A stretch of DNA of 64,000 bases from Dysgonomonas sp. 520 (GCF_010501095.1 NZ_QVMP01000017.1:1-64000), one strand, 5' to 3'; counted from the stretch's first letter, positions 1-9,980 are shown. Notes: generated by a model from the sequence alone, not told the origin. A program made the numbers and translations.

Positions 1-52
1 AAATCACAAAGTTATGTAAAAGAACGCTTTAATAAACTATTAAATATAAACT

Positions 53-2713
53 CTATTGAAGTAGTTGGCTAATCATCCGTTGAATACGATTGACATTTTT
101 CTCTATAAGATGTATATAAGTAGTCAACGATTTATCTTCCGGCAAACGCTCCTTAAGTTGTTTCAATGGGTCAACAACCAAAGTAAGAGGTGTTTTAAGG
201 TCATGCGAAATATTGGTGAAGAAATTGATTCGAGCCTGAGTAAGCTTTTTCATATTTTGCTCCTTGAGCTGCTCCATCTCAAGCTGGTTTTTGAATATTT
301 TTTTATTGGTGAAATATCGCCAGATAAAGTATACTACGCACAACAATAATATGGAGTAGATGATATATGCCCACACAGACAAAAAGGGTGATGGTTTCAC
401 CACAAAATGCAAAGCCGAAACCTGATCGCTCCACAAGCCATCGTTGTTGGCTGCCTTTACTTCAAATATGTAGTCACCTTCGGGCAAGTTAAAGAACTGT
501 ATTGCTTGTTGTCCCCGGGGCAAAAGATTCCACGTATCCGAAAGTCCAAGCATCCTGTACGCATACTGATTTTTTTCGGCATGCAGATAACTATTTGTCG
601 AAACGCATATTTCAATATTAGATTGGTTATGAGATAATATTATTACATCATTATCATCTGCGGAATAAGATAACGTAGATATATGTTTTTTCAACGGAGA
701 GTTTTTTGTATTGGGAACAACTATCTCGTTATTGATTAGCAAATCTGTAAAAAAGACTTTTGGCTGTTGGTTATTATATTTCACCTCGCTTGGCTTAAAC
801 ATAATAAAGCCGTCAGTTCCTCCAAACAACATTTCACCCTTCGATGTTTTATGGCATGCCCGCACATAAAATGCTCCGCAAAGACTGGGATTGTTGATTT
901 GAGATTTATTTATTTTTTCCGCTTTATAGTCGTAATAATACAATCCATCGTTGGTGCTAAACCAAATATCCTTGGAAAAACTATCTTCTAATATACCGAA
1001 AACCGTTTTCCCGTACAAACCGTCCTTCTCTGCAAAATTTGTATAATTGCCATTCTTGCTCAACTTATTTACACCGCCACCGCGAGTTCCAAACCAGATA
1101 TCCGAATCGGAAGTGATGCAGTACGAGCAAAGATTGTTTACTGAATAAGGGGCATTCTCTATGTAGTAATGTTTTACGATTTGCCTGGTACTAACATCCA
1201 TAATATAAGCTCCATCGTGAGTAACCAACCACAGGTTATTACCTTTGTCACGAAACAATGTTTCGATATGCATCCTCACACGATTTCCTTTAGTATCCGA
1301 CAAAGAAACAATTTCTATCGAACCTTTCTTTATATCTTTATACATCAACTCCGAATCGGGATCTGTCAGCCAAATACCCGAATCACCTTCCAATACAAAA
1401 TCGTAGATACTTAATTGCTTCGATGTTATGGGATGATACATCAACAAGTCGACAAAACGGCGTTGTTTATCATCAAACCGTTCCATTCCTCCGTTGAATG
1501 CCGAAATTTGCAAGGTATTACTTCTACTATCGTATCGCAACTTCTTTATCATATTTGAAGTTATACCCGTCTTGTTTTCTTGTGTATAGTATGAAAATTT
1601 GTCGGTATTCCTATCCCAATAGCTCAAGCCGCCTCCTTCTGTTCCTATCCATAAATTTCCATCTTTATCTTCTTCAAAGCAACTTACGATAGGATGATTT
1701 AAGCCTTCCGGCATCGCCTTGAAATAATTTACATTATTATCAAAAAACGTCATATAAGCCAATTTTCCCCCATATGTACCTACCCACACACCGCCATCAG
1801 GATCGGGATAAACAGACCACACCGAATTGTTTGGCAGGGAATAGGCATATTGTAAATTAAAACGGAGCAGGCGCATTTCCCACATAAGTGGATCTAACAG
1901 AAAAAGTCCGGATTGTGTAGCTATCCATATTATGCCCGAAGAATCGAGATAGAGCATCTTCGTGCTTGTCGTTTTTCCATATTCCAGAGATAAACTGTGA
2001 TGCTTTACAACTGCACCATTGCCATCACATTGATATAGTCCATCCATATGTGTAAGAATGTAGACAAAACCATTATATTCCAAAACATCCCTTATCACAA
2101 AATTTTTATCGCCCAATGTAGAAAACAAACTATATTGCTTAGTTTCTTTATTCAATTTATATACCTTTCCATTCAATGCTACATAAATATTGCCGTTACT
2201 ACGCATCAACGCTAATGTCGGTATAACAATGTCAGAATCGGAAGGTAAAGGATAATGAATTACGTTAAACGGCTGGTCGGGATGAAACGACTCTATTTTG
2301 TTATTCCTGATCATCCATATAGTTCCATCATCATTAGACAGAACCGCACCTATGTTGCCTTCCGAAATGCGTTCAAATTTTTGAGCTTGATAATTGAAAC
2401 GCAACAATCCATGATTAGTGCCAACATACAATCGTCTCGAATTATCTGTAATAACCTGTCCGTAGTTCCAGTTTGAGCTTGGTAAAAGTTTTGTTACCAA
2501 ATCGTTCATTTGCACAAACGAATTGCCATTATACACAAACAACGCATCATATCCACTAAACCATATCCGTCCTATACTGTCTTTTGCAATACTGTGTATA
2601 CCTCCGTAATAAGAGGTTTCGGGCATAATATGAAATCTATAATCCGATATATTTAAGGTAAACCCGAAAACAGGAAATAAGAAAGATAGTAGTATAGTAA
2701 GTAAAAACCTCAT
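53..2713 (-). pseudogene. Hybrid two-component sensor (HTCS), truncated after the HisKA domain
   Basis: The 886-aa product has a signal peptide (about residues 1-18), beta-propeller Reg_prop repeats (about 30-680), a Y_Y_Y domain (about 690-775), one membrane helix (about 779-801) and a HisKA segment with phospho-acceptor His837 in FFTNISHDLKTPLTL. It stops with TAG at MISQLLQ, where family members continue into HATPase, receiver and AraC-type HTH domains (usual length about 1300-1400 aa). The last 52 bases of the window continue AT-rich with more stops and show no obvious HATPase coding in any minus frame. It can therefore bind ligand in the periplasm but cannot autophosphorylate or bind DNA by itself. 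I call it a truncated gene; a retained function as decoy sensor is possible. The intact paralogue lies at 9981. Confidence 0.75.
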
Positions 2714-2781
2714 ATTTTTCAGGGATTGAAAGTTTGATACTTCTTCGTTAACGTTCGAAATGACAAAAAATGAATAAAGTT

Positions 2782-2800
2782 AAAAGTCGTGACGACTTTT
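2782..2800. terminator. Palindrome downstream of the SGNH gene
   Basis: AAAAGTCGTGACGACTTTT is a near-perfect palindrome 8 bases past the stop of the minus-strand SGNH gene. A-rich and T-rich flanks on both sides suit a bidirectional intrinsic terminator. Confidence 0.45.
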
Positions 2801-2807
2801 ATAGCTG

Positions 2808-3650
2808 CTACATGCAAGGATATAAAATCAGTTGATAAAGTAATGATCTGGCTATACGTTCTTGTCCCTTGCTATTTGGATGAAGACGATCGTAACCCGA
2901 GTCGTAAAAATACATCACTTGTTCTTCTACCATCGGATTCATACCCGTAACAGCATTTAAATCAACAACAGGGATTCCCCATATATTACCGGCATCTTTT
3001 ATCGCTTGCACATAAGCATCAACATATTCTCCACACCTATTCTGATAGCTTTCATCGGGTTGAACATTTTTTTCGCCAAAATCGGCAAAAGAACGATGCA
3101 AAGGTGTCAGCAGCACTATTTGCTTATCAGGAAATAATTTTTTCAACTGCCCTATACCTATATTAATACGACCTCTATACGTATTCTTGTCCATAATAGG
3201 TGTGCGCCTTTTGCGAACAACCAATTTTTTAGGTTCTCCATGTGCAGCCATTACCTGTTCTTCACTTTCAGAAAACCACTCGCCAATAGGAACCCCGTGA
3301 TTATAATCGTTGGTTCCCATAAACACCAAAATAGCGTCGACATCGTTGCCATGATCGTTGTGCAACTGTTGAGCCTGAGCCGGCACATTGTCCCATTGCC
3401 TACCACTCACACCATATACATAAGGAGTAATATCCAACCATTCTTGCAAAAAAGACCAATACTTTTTAATCTTGTCTCCATAACTATTCGGATCGGTCAA
3501 CGAATCACCGATAAATCCAACCCGTTTTCCTTGCCACGAATGTTGAACACAGTTGTCTCCGTTCGTTTTTTTTTCTGAGGCTTGTTGCCCATACAAGAAA
3601 AATGGAAAAATAAGCAAATAGATAAGTATTGTAAATTTTAGATTATTCAT
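2808..3650 (-). CDS. Secreted SGNH/GDSL hydrolase
   Basis: The 280-aa protein has an N-terminal signal peptide (about 1-22) and the four SGNH blocks: GDS with catalytic Ser50 in GFIGDSLTD, the Gly of block II near VYGVSGR (about 80-83), GTND (112-115) and DxxH (Asp254, His257 in DRLHPNSKG). The family removes acyl groups, often acetyl esters on polysaccharides, in the periplasm or outside the cell. Its place next to GH3, GH26 and a second SGNH-like gene suggests a carbohydrate esterase that deacetylates the target glycan. The substrate cannot be read from sequence. It is separated from the upstream DUF5040-like gene by 610 bp holding a terminator, so it is probably transcribed on its own. Confidence 0.85.
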   Translation of the reverse strand: MNNLKFTILIYLLIFPFFLYGQQASEKKTNGDNCVQHSWQGKRVGFIGDSLTDPNSYGDKIKKYWSFLQEWLDITPYVYGVSGRQWDNVPAQAQQLHNDHGNDVDAILVFMGTNDYNHGVPIGEWFSESEEQVMAAHGEPKKLVVRKRRTPIMDKNTYRGRINIGIGQLKKLFPDKQIVLLTPLHRSFADFGEKNVQPDESYQNRCGEYVDAYVQAIKDAGNIWGIPVVDLNAVTGMNPMVEEQVMYFYDSGYDRLHPNSKGQERIARSLLYQLILYPCM

Positions 3651-3852
3651 TTGGAGTTTTTATTGTATTTAAGGTTATCGAGATATATCCTTGTCTTGGT
3701 CTTGCAAAAATAAGAAAAATATTGAATGTATCAGAGTTCGAATTTACTCTTATTTCTTAAAATATAAAACCAAACAAGCATTTTTTATTGCAAAAGCATT
3801 ATTTAACAGCTTCTTTACTACTAAAATTATCTATATCTTTAAAACATCATTT

Positions 3853-3896
3853 CTTATAAAACAAACGAGCCCACTTCAATATTCGAAGTAGGCTCG
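3853..3896 (-). terminator. Intrinsic terminator for the DUF5040-like gene
   Basis: Arms CGAGCCcACTTC (3866-3877) and GAAGTaGGCTCG (3885-3896) pair with one mismatch. Read on the minus strand the stem is followed by a T-rich run (TTTGTTTT), as expected downstream of the minus-strand gene ending at 4261. Confidence 0.6.
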
Positions 3897-4015
3897 CACA
3901 CTCTTTTAATTAATCATGCGAATCAGTAATTGAATATAGATGCTTCGCATTGCTCAGCAAGACAAATCTTTCGGGCAGAGCAGAGCCCTGTCCCTACAAT
4001 AATAATTTGTTGCTA

Positions 4016-4039
4016 GTAGGGGCGTAAAATTTTACGTCC
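4016..4039. repeat. REP-like palindrome, GTAGGGGCG family
   Basis: GTAGGGGCGTAAAA is followed by TTTTACGTCC, giving a palindromic core. Related copies with different core letters but the same GGGGCG/CGCCCC borders occur at 4211-4230 and 15153-15172. Confidence 0.55.
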
Positions 4040-4073
4040 GAAAAGAAAGATTATATGCGAGGGTGAATCTTTC

Positions 4074-4202
4074 GGGGCTATGTCAAAAGTCTTTTCTACC
4101 CCTAATCCCCTAAAGGGGACTTTTTAAACAATTGATAATCAATACACCCCTTTAGGGGCTGGGGGGGTGTTTTCTGAAATTTGGAACTTTTGACACACGC
4201 CC
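4074..4202. repeat. MITE-like element with TGTCAAAAGT ends (copy 1)
   Basis: The left end GGGGCTATGTCAAAAGT (4074-4090) is inverted at the right end as ACTTTTGACACACGCCC (4186-4202). The interior carries CCCCTAAAGGGG-type palindromes and no ORF. The right-end sequence recurs exactly at 30081-30097 in copy 2. Confidence 0.55.
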
Positions 4203-4210
4203 GAATATCA

Positions 4211-4230
4211 GGGCGAATGTTTATTCGCCC
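4211..4230. repeat. REP-like palindrome, GTAGGGGCG family
   Basis: GGGCGAATGTTTATTCGCCC followed by CTACAA: the same border as the palindromes at 4016 and 15153, with a different core. Confidence 0.5.
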
Positions 4231-4260
4231 CTACAATCGTTATTATCGAAATTGATTGAA

Positions 4261-6048
4261 CTATTTCACAATCTTTTCACTTCTTACATTGCCTTCCTGA
4301 GTTTCATAGCTAACAATGTACATTCCCGCAGGAAAAGACGCAGTATCAATCCTATCACTTGTCAAGTTGCTTGTTCTGAACACACAATTCCCATCAAGCG
4401 AAAAAATAGACACATTTTTCAACGGAGCATTAGCTATCGTTATATAGTCTGCAAACGGATTTGGATAAATTCTAAAATCTGCCGCAGCTTCCTGATCGCC
4501 TATGTCCAAAGATATTTTCTTTACGGTCAGCAATGCCGGTTTATTGGGCGATGAAGAATCAATGGACGGAAACCTGAACAATCCTGTTCCTCCGCTTTTT
4601 ACTTTCAGGCGAAATGTGGCTTTTGTTGCACCTGCCTGTATCTGCTCCTGAACCCAGTCGGTAACATCCCAACTTATGAACGATCCTAGTTCAGATTTTT
4701 CAACCGTCGTTTCTGCGATAGGAGTAAAATCAGTGGGTTTAGTTGCCCAAGTCATTGTTGCATATTCTTTAAGGTTACCCGCAACTTCAATCAAATGAGA
4801 TTCGATAGGAGGATTGCTTACCGAATAAATCAAATTACCAAAAAACAACCTCAGCATCACCATATCGTCCGATTTAATCAGATCGTCAAATTTGAAAGAC
4901 ACGAATGCCTCACGGCTATAGTTGTCTGTTGTTGAAGTTTTCAGCTCAAGAGAATCGGCATCCATGTAAGTTTTACTTGTATTGGCGTTATGCACAAAAG
5001 TATCGAAGAATGGTGCGATATTTTCCTGTGCAAAAGTTATTACGGCACTCCCCGATACCGTGCCCTGAGTAGAGGCATTGCTCACTTTTGTTGGTTCTAC
5101 GGTAACGGTCTGCCCCTGAACAATGTCTTCTATTTTTACAAGTAACGGACTCTGATTGATGTCTTTAATTTCATATTCCTTACCATTTATCTCGTAAGTC
5201 AGATTCCAAGGCGAAACTCCCGTGAAAGCAAAGCTGGCATAGGCTTCATCTTCATCAATTATAATACTGTTTTTTGCTGTTGCTCGAACGGTTACAGGTA
5301 TTTCACCCATTATCTTTTCCATCTCTTCTATAAATATAGAAGCCATTTTTTGTTGTATATACTGCCCTTTCCCTCTCAGTGGATGCCATCCGTATATAAC
5401 ACCGCCTATGTTTTCCGTGTCACCGGCATATTGTCTACTTGGCTGCACTTCACCCGAAGCCACATCTTTTCTTGAGAAGCCAATATTCTCGTCCCACTTC
5501 ACCAACGGTAGATTCCATCTTTCGGCCAAAGTACGTATTGCCGGATTGTATATTGTGCGAGAATCGTGCCAATGCGTACAAAGCATAATCAGGGCAGGCT
5601 TGCCATTTTCCAGTCCAAAATATTTAGATGTAGGATCATCTTTCAGTTTGAGACAGTCGTCTTTGTATTTTTTTATCACATAATCGTAAGCTATCGGATA
5701 ATTTGTAGAGATTGCACTATATGTATATTCCGTATAATCGTCTTTTATCCATTCTGTATTTGCAACATTCTGATTATGAACGTGCATAATCACAAAAACA
5801 TCGGTTTCTTCCAGTTCGGCCTTTGTGTAAAATGTTCCGTTATACATTCCCATAGCCGTTTGCAAAATGGCCTGTCCCGAAACAGATTTATTAATGGGTT
5901 TTGCGTCAAAAGCCTCACATCCAAGCTCGAACCATCCATTTTCTTTCACTGCAAACGACGCCCCTGTGAGCATAAACGTATGCTTTGTTTGTGCGATAAT
6001 ACCAACTGTTGATAGCAGCAGTATAAATAGTAATATTTTCTTTTTCAT
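4261..6048 (-). CDS. DUF5040/SGNH-like secreted protein with DNRLRE-like module and T9SS tail
   Basis: The 595-aa protein has a signal peptide (1-19), an N-terminal SGNH-hydrolase-like domain resembling DUF5040 (about 22-245; GASFAVKENGWFELG and CTHWHDSR are its conserved-looking stretches), an Ig-like segment (about 250-335), a DNRLRE/CBM-like beta-sandwich (about 345-515, starting FFDTFVHNANTSKTYMD) and a T9SS type A sorting domain (YPNPFADYITI to the C-terminus). The sorting tail predicts export through the type IX system and attachment to or release from the cell surface. The DNRLRE-like fold is used for carbohydrate binding in several families. Together with its neighbours this suggests an extracellular glycan esterase or binding protein. 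Enzyme activity is not shown, because the first block reads GAS rather than GDS. Confidence 0.7.
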   Translation of the reverse strand: MKKKILLFILLLSTVGIIAQTKHTFMLTGASFAVKENGWFELGCEAFDAKPINKSVSGQAILQTAMGMYNGTFYTKAELEETDVFVIMHVHNQNVANTEWIKDDYTEYTYSAISTNYPIAYDYVIKKYKDDCLKLKDDPTSKYFGLENGKPALIMLCTHWHDSRTIYNPAIRTLAERWNLPLVKWDENIGFSRKDVASGEVQPSRQYAGDTENIGGVIYGWHPLRGKGQYIQQKMASIFIEEMEKIMGEIPVTVRATAKNSIIIDEDEAYASFAFTGVSPWNLTYEINGKEYEIKDINQSPLLVKIEDIVQGQTVTVEPTKVSNASTQGTVSGSAVITFAQENIAPFFDTFVHNANTSKTYMDADSLELKTSTTDNYSREAFVSFKFDDLIKSDDMVMLRLFFGNLIYSVSNPPIESHLIEVAGNLKEYATMTWATKPTDFTPIAETTVEKSELGSFISWDVTDWVQEQIQAGATKATFRLKVKSGGTGLFRFPSIDSSSPNKPALLTVKKISLDIGDQEAAADFRIYPNPFADYITIANAPLKNVSIFSLDGNCVFRTSNLTSDRIDTASFPAGMYIVSYETQEGNVRSEKIVK

Positions 6049-6095
6049 GTTATTATAACTTTATGTTTATATTTTCGATTATCATTATGAAACCG

Positions 6096-6220
6096 TCTAG
6101 ACTTTTTCGTTTTATTCAATTTTGTCATCCTGAGAGTATCGAAGGATCTGTTTTTTAGATGTTTCACTACGTTCAACATGACAAAAACTCAAAAATTAAG
6201 TATAATTTAAAAAGTCTAGA
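6096..6220. repeat. MITE-like element with TCTAGACTTTTT ends
   Basis: TCTAGACTTTTT (6096-6107) is exactly inverted as AAAAAGTCTAGA (6209-6220). Inside sits the extragenic repeat TGTCATCCTGAGAG...GAAGGATCTG and its partial inverse ATGACAAAAA. There is no ORF. It fills the 217-bp gap between the GH3 and DUF5040-like genes. Confidence 0.5.
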
Positions 6221-6265
6221 TGACTTCTATATTAGTTGTTCTTGTTTCTTCTTCGGCCAATGTTA

Positions 6266-8476
6266 TTAATTCAATATTTTTATCGTAATACTGGATTTTA
6301 CATCACCGGAAGAAGCCGCATTATGCAGAATGAAATCGTCATTTTCCACAACCCAACTTCCTGTTTTTTCGTCATAAAAAGCAAAGTCTTTCACCTCAAC
6401 GGTCATGTTCACCACCTTGGTTTCGCCTGCTTTCAGAAACACTTTATCAAAACCTTTCAACTCTTTGGCAGGGCGCATCGCCGATGGGCTCTTCTGACTC
6501 ATATAGAGTTGAACACTTTCTGCGCCATCCACTTTCCCTTTGTTGGTTAAAGTAAAAGAAACCCTAACCGATTCATATTCAGAATACTTTTTCTTATCAG
6601 TAGAAATTTTCCCATATTCGAAAGTTGTGTACGACAATCCGTAGCCGAAAGGAAATAATGGCGCTATTTTTTTTGTATCGTGCCAACGGTATCCTACCAG
6701 AATATCATCCAGATAGTACTGATTTGTTCCATCTCCCGGATATGATTTTTCGCCTAAATAATGAGCGCTGTTATCTTCCAGCTTTTTGGGTATCGAGAAT
6801 GGTAATTTTCCGGATGGATTAGTGTTTCCGGATATGATATTAGCAGTTGCAGTTCCGGCTTCCGAACCCAGATACCACGATTGCATCACGCCGTCTACCT
6901 TATCCAGCCAAGGCATTGAAACTGCATTACCGCTCACGATAATAACCCCGGTATTTTTATTTACTTTCAACAATTCGCCGATCAGTTTGTCCTGACCAAA
7001 TGGCAAATCCATATTCAGCCGATCGTCACCCTCGCAATCCTGATGTTTATTTTTGTTTAATCCACCAATAAAAATAACGACATCGGCACTACGAGCCACC
7101 TCAACCGCCGCGTGCAACAGAGAATCGGCATCGAATGGCGATGGCAACACATTATTATAATCGGGAGCACCCGACGCATAGCCCATGCTATACACCACAT
7201 TTTCAGTCCCATACCTATTGATTATTCCCTGCAAAGGAGACACTTCCTCTTTTGGTTTCAATTCGGACGAACCTCCACCTTGTGTTAGTTTCTTTATAGC
7301 GTTTTCACCAATCACCGCAATTTTTTTGTACTTGCCTTCCAGTATTGGGAAAAAATTATTCTCGTTCTTCAACAAAACAATGCCCTCTTCTGCAACACGG
7401 ATTGCCAGACTTTTATGCTCCGTAGTCAACTTACGACCATACGTACGGCTCCTGTCCATATTGGTTCTGAAATTGAGAAGAAGAATACGACGGACTTTTT
7501 CATCAACCAACGATTCCGGCAACTCGCCACTTCTTATCTTATCGAGGAAAGGCGTTGCCAGATAGTAATTATCGTAGGCCGAACTTACCCCCCACGTCAA
7601 ACCATTAGTCCACGATCCCATCTCCAGATCTAAACCATAACGAGCAGCCTCGTCCGTGTTATGAGCCGATCCCCAATCGGTAACCATCACACCGTCGAAT
7701 CCCCAATCGGTTTTCAGTATTTTATTTATCAGAATCTCGTTGTGCGAACAATATTGGTTTTTATACTTATTGTATGCGCCCATTACGGCCCAAACATTTC
7801 CTTTTTGCACTCCGGCTTTGAAAGCGGGGAAATATATCTCGTTCAGGGCACGGTCGCTCACAACCACATTTATCGTATCCCTCCATTTTTCCTGATTGTT
7901 CAGCACAAAGTGCTTCATGCAAGCAGCCACACCATTTTTTTGAACTCCCTGAATATACGGGACAACCATAGCTGAAGTCAGATAGGGATCTTCTCCCATA
8001 TATTCGAAGTTACGTCCGCTAAGAGGTGTGCGGTAAATATTTACACCCGGTCCCAGAATTATATCTTTTTTGCGAAAGCGGGCTTCCTCACCTAGCGAAT
8101 AGCCGTACCGATAGGCCAGATCGGGATTGAAAGTAGCGGCAAGGCATGTCAGCGCAGGATATGCCGTACACGAATCGTTTGTCCATCCCGCATGCAACCA
8201 ATCGTCCCAATCAAATTCCATACGAACTCCGTGAGGGCCATCGCTCATCCATATTTCAGGAATACCCAAACGGGGGCATCCCGGCGTACTGAACTTGGAC
8301 TGAGCATGACACATAGCCACTTTTTCTTCCAGCGTCATCCGCGACAAGGCATCTTCAATACGGTCTTTTATAGGTTTACCCTCATCTAAATAGACAGGTA
8401 CTTCCGTCTGAGAATACAGATTCAGCAATAAACCAACCGAGAAGATTACCGATATAAGGAGTTTGTATCTTTGCAT
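6266..8476 (-). CDS. GH3 family beta-glucosidase, secreted
   Basis: The 736-aa protein has a signal peptide (about 1-22), the GH3 TIM-barrel domain with RNFEYMGEDP (from Arg155), KHF (188-190) and catalytic nucleophile Asp267 in GVMVTDWGSAHN, then the (alpha/beta) sandwich domain (about 370-600) and a C-terminal fibronectin III-like domain (about 640-720). Length and order match periplasmic beta-glucosidases of Bacteroidota. It should hydrolyse beta-linked oligosaccharides imported by the SusCD system to glucose. It begins 44 bp after the GH26-like gene on the same strand, so the two probably share a transcript. Whether it prefers beta-1,3, beta-1,4 or xylosidic links cannot be told. Confidence 0.93.
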   Translation of the reverse strand: MQRYKLLISVIFSVGLLLNLYSQTEVPVYLDEGKPIKDRIEDALSRMTLEEKVAMCHAQSKFSTPGCPRLGIPEIWMSDGPHGVRMEFDWDDWLHAGWTNDSCTAYPALTCLAATFNPDLAYRYGYSLGEEARFRKKDIILGPGVNIYRTPLSGRNFEYMGEDPYLTSAMVVPYIQGVQKNGVAACMKHFVLNNQEKWRDTINVVVSDRALNEIYFPAFKAGVQKGNVWAVMGAYNKYKNQYCSHNEILINKILKTDWGFDGVMVTDWGSAHNTDEAARYGLDLEMGSWTNGLTWGVSSAYDNYYLATPFLDKIRSGELPESLVDEKVRRILLLNFRTNMDRSRTYGRKLTTEHKSLAIRVAEEGIVLLKNENNFFPILEGKYKKIAVIGENAIKKLTQGGGSSELKPKEEVSPLQGIINRYGTENVVYSMGYASGAPDYNNVLPSPFDADSLLHAAVEVARSADVVIFIGGLNKNKHQDCEGDDRLNMDLPFGQDKLIGELLKVNKNTGVIIVSGNAVSMPWLDKVDGVMQSWYLGSEAGTATANIISGNTNPSGKLPFSIPKKLEDNSAHYLGEKSYPGDGTNQYYLDDILVGYRWHDTKKIAPLFPFGYGLSYTTFEYGKISTDKKKYSEYESVRVSFTLTNKGKVDGAESVQLYMSQKSPSAMRPAKELKGFDKVFLKAGETKVVNMTVEVKDFAFYDEKTGSWVVENDDFILHNAASSGDVKSSITIKILN

Positions 8477-8520
8477 AATTCCAATACTTTGTGTTTTATA
8501 TAGTTTCCTTTTGATTTTTC

Positions 8521-9636
8521 CTAGCTTTTCCTATCCAGTTTTCCACTTGTCAGAATGCGGGGACTACTTGCAAATTCGGCAAAGTCTTCACTTGCCGGAT
8601 GTCCCGGAACCGGAATGTGATAATACTCCTCTATGTTCCACGCATTGCGACCGAAAAGGATATAACTGATTTTATGTTTCGAGATAACGGGTTCGACTAT
8701 CGACGAGAAAAAATTTGATAGTTTTATGCCTTTCAATCCCGTATCTGTCAATGCAGTGATCTTACTATGTTTCTCCGAAAATTTTGAGGCAACATCCAAA
8801 CTTTTATCCAGATCTTTCTTGAAAATGCTGCCATCCGAATCATCATTCAGGTCGAGGTATAAGTTAACTCCCACAACATCCACGTATTCATCGCCCGGAT
8901 AATATTCCGAAATGTCGGATTCGGACGAAGGCGCATATACAGAATAGGCATAAAGAACATGATGTATACCTTTGTTGCTCCTGAGATAATCGACTGTCAT
9001 TTTCCACAATTCTTTGTACTCGTCTGCTGTATTATTCCTCAGGTTCCACCACGAATCGGTAGTTGCGGGAGAGTCGAATGGCCTGAAAATTACGGGGATG
9101 TAGTTTCCGTTTTCGTCTTTCAGTTCGAGGAAAAAATTTGCCAAATGGTCTAAATACGATATGTATGTGTTATGATTTTCATTTCCGGGCAAAATGGATG
9201 CAACAACACCCTTGCCTGTTATATCTTTTCCTGCGGGATTAGCCACGCTCCAATTGAAAGTTGTAATCCCATTCATTTTATTCACTTTTGCCACATATTC
9301 CTTTATTTTCGCAAAAGGAACGGAGTCTGTGTTCAGTGCCGAATTTACTTCCACCTTGCCCAGATTCCACCCCACAACAGCCGGATAATCGCCACAAACG
9401 CTTTTCACATCCGATCTTCCGGCTTCTCCATACCACATATTTCCGTATGCCAAGGCATCCTGATGCCCCAACATAACGCCTTCATTCATTCGGGCATGAA
9501 GTGTTGTATAAAATTCCTGTAAAGATGACGAGGCTTCCTTATCCGAAATATTCCGAGCCGGTTTATCCCTGTTTTTTTCCTCATTACACCCGAAAAGGAT
9601 TGAGAGCAATATTGATACTAAAAAGATACGCTTCAT
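8521..9636 (-). CDS. GH26-like lipoprotein with degenerate catalytic positions
   Basis: The 371-aa protein carries a lipoprotein signal (LFGC, Cys17) and GH26 landmarks: GHQDALAYG (57-65), VVGWNLG, FNWSVANP, PVIFRPF, and a C-terminal PVPGHPASEDF block typical of Bacteroidota GH26 mannanases. The acid/base segment, normally RPFHExxGxWFWW, here reads RPFDSPATTDSWW, so the His-Glu pair aligns with Asp188-Ser189. The nucleophile segment, normally ALTETG, reads ALTDTG (Asp298). Both catalytic glutamates therefore appear to be lost. Known GH26 enzymes cut beta-mannan or related glucans. This member is more likely a cell-surface glycan-binding protein, or an enzyme with altered chemistry. It is first in a minus-strand unit with GH3 and divergent from the HTCS gene. 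Confidence 0.75.
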   Translation of the reverse strand: MKRIFLVSILLSILFGCNEEKNRDKPARNISDKEASSSLQEFYTTLHARMNEGVMLGHQDALAYGNMWYGEAGRSDVKSVCGDYPAVVGWNLGKVEVNSALNTDSVPFAKIKEYVAKVNKMNGITTFNWSVANPAGKDITGKGVVASILPGNENHNTYISYLDHLANFFLELKDENGNYIPVIFRPFDSPATTDSWWNLRNNTADEYKELWKMTVDYLRSNKGIHHVLYAYSVYAPSSESDISEYYPGDEYVDVVGVNLYLDLNDDSDGSIFKKDLDKSLDVASKFSEKHSKITALTDTGLKGIKLSNFFSSIVEPVISKHKISYILFGRNAWNIEEYYHIPVPGHPASEDFAEFASSPRILTSGKLDRKS

Positions 9637-9841
9637 AATTTTTTTTAGTTTTATCCATCCACCCCAAAAAACAAGATGGCTGAGTATATTTTTTTCTTTC
9701 GATTTTAACTTTCAAATTTCACCACTCACCTGTTCCGTCGGGCAAGTATTGGATTACACAATTTCCAACAATTCAAAATTATACCATATCTCCGGCAAAG
9801 GCTTGCATATAAAACATTAGTCTTTTCACCTGTGAGCGGCA

Positions 9842-9863
9842 TGTTGCATAAATGTTGCAAAAG
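9842..9863 (+). promoter_or_regulatory. Candidate HTCS binding site 1
   Basis: Core TTGCATAAATGTTGCAA (9844-9860) contains two TGTTGCA half-sites. It differs at two positions from the site upstream of susC (29841-29862) and lies upstream of the regulator's own gene. Confidence 0.5.
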
Positions 9864-9895
9864 ATTAAATTTATGTAGCATTGCTTTTGTTTAAC

Positions 9896-9925
9896 AGGTT
9901 TCGGCGAAAAAAACCACTATATTTG
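9896..9925 (+). promoter_or_regulatory. Promoter of the intact HTCS gene
   Basis: TTTG, 18 bases, then TATATTTG: the Bacteroidales -33/-7 arrangement, 55 bases upstream of the start codon. Confidence 0.5.
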
Positions 9926-9980
9926 TAGTAACCAGAATGAAGAGAAATACAAATTTTAGAAGGGCCTTATTCATTATACT

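Larger units (their letters stand above)
3651..4260. other. 610-bp intergenic region of terminator and extragenic repeats
   Basis: No gene is supported here. It holds a minus-strand terminator (about 3853-3896), palindromes of the GTAGGGGCG family (4016-4039 and 4211-4230) and a MITE-like element (4074-4202). A GC-rich imperfect hairpin, GGGCAGAGC...GCCCTGTCCC, sits near 3973-3994. Confidence 0.6.
9637..9980. promoter_or_regulatory. Divergent control region, GH26-GH3 unit and HTCS
   Basis: The 344-bp gap carries the candidate HTCS operator (9842-9863) and a plus-strand promoter, TTTG (9896-9899), N18, TATATTTG (9918-9925). No minus-strand -7 box is obvious. Confidence 0.5.

Noticed and set aside
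3691-3891. 66-aa plus-strand ORF in the intergenic region
   Set aside because: Lys/Phe/Ile-rich AT-biased translation that ends in a terminator stem; no support as a gene.
5566-6012. 148-aa plus-strand ORF opposite the DUF5040-like gene
   Set aside because: Cys/Ile-rich translation without domain or start context; a shadow of the well-supported minus-strand gene.
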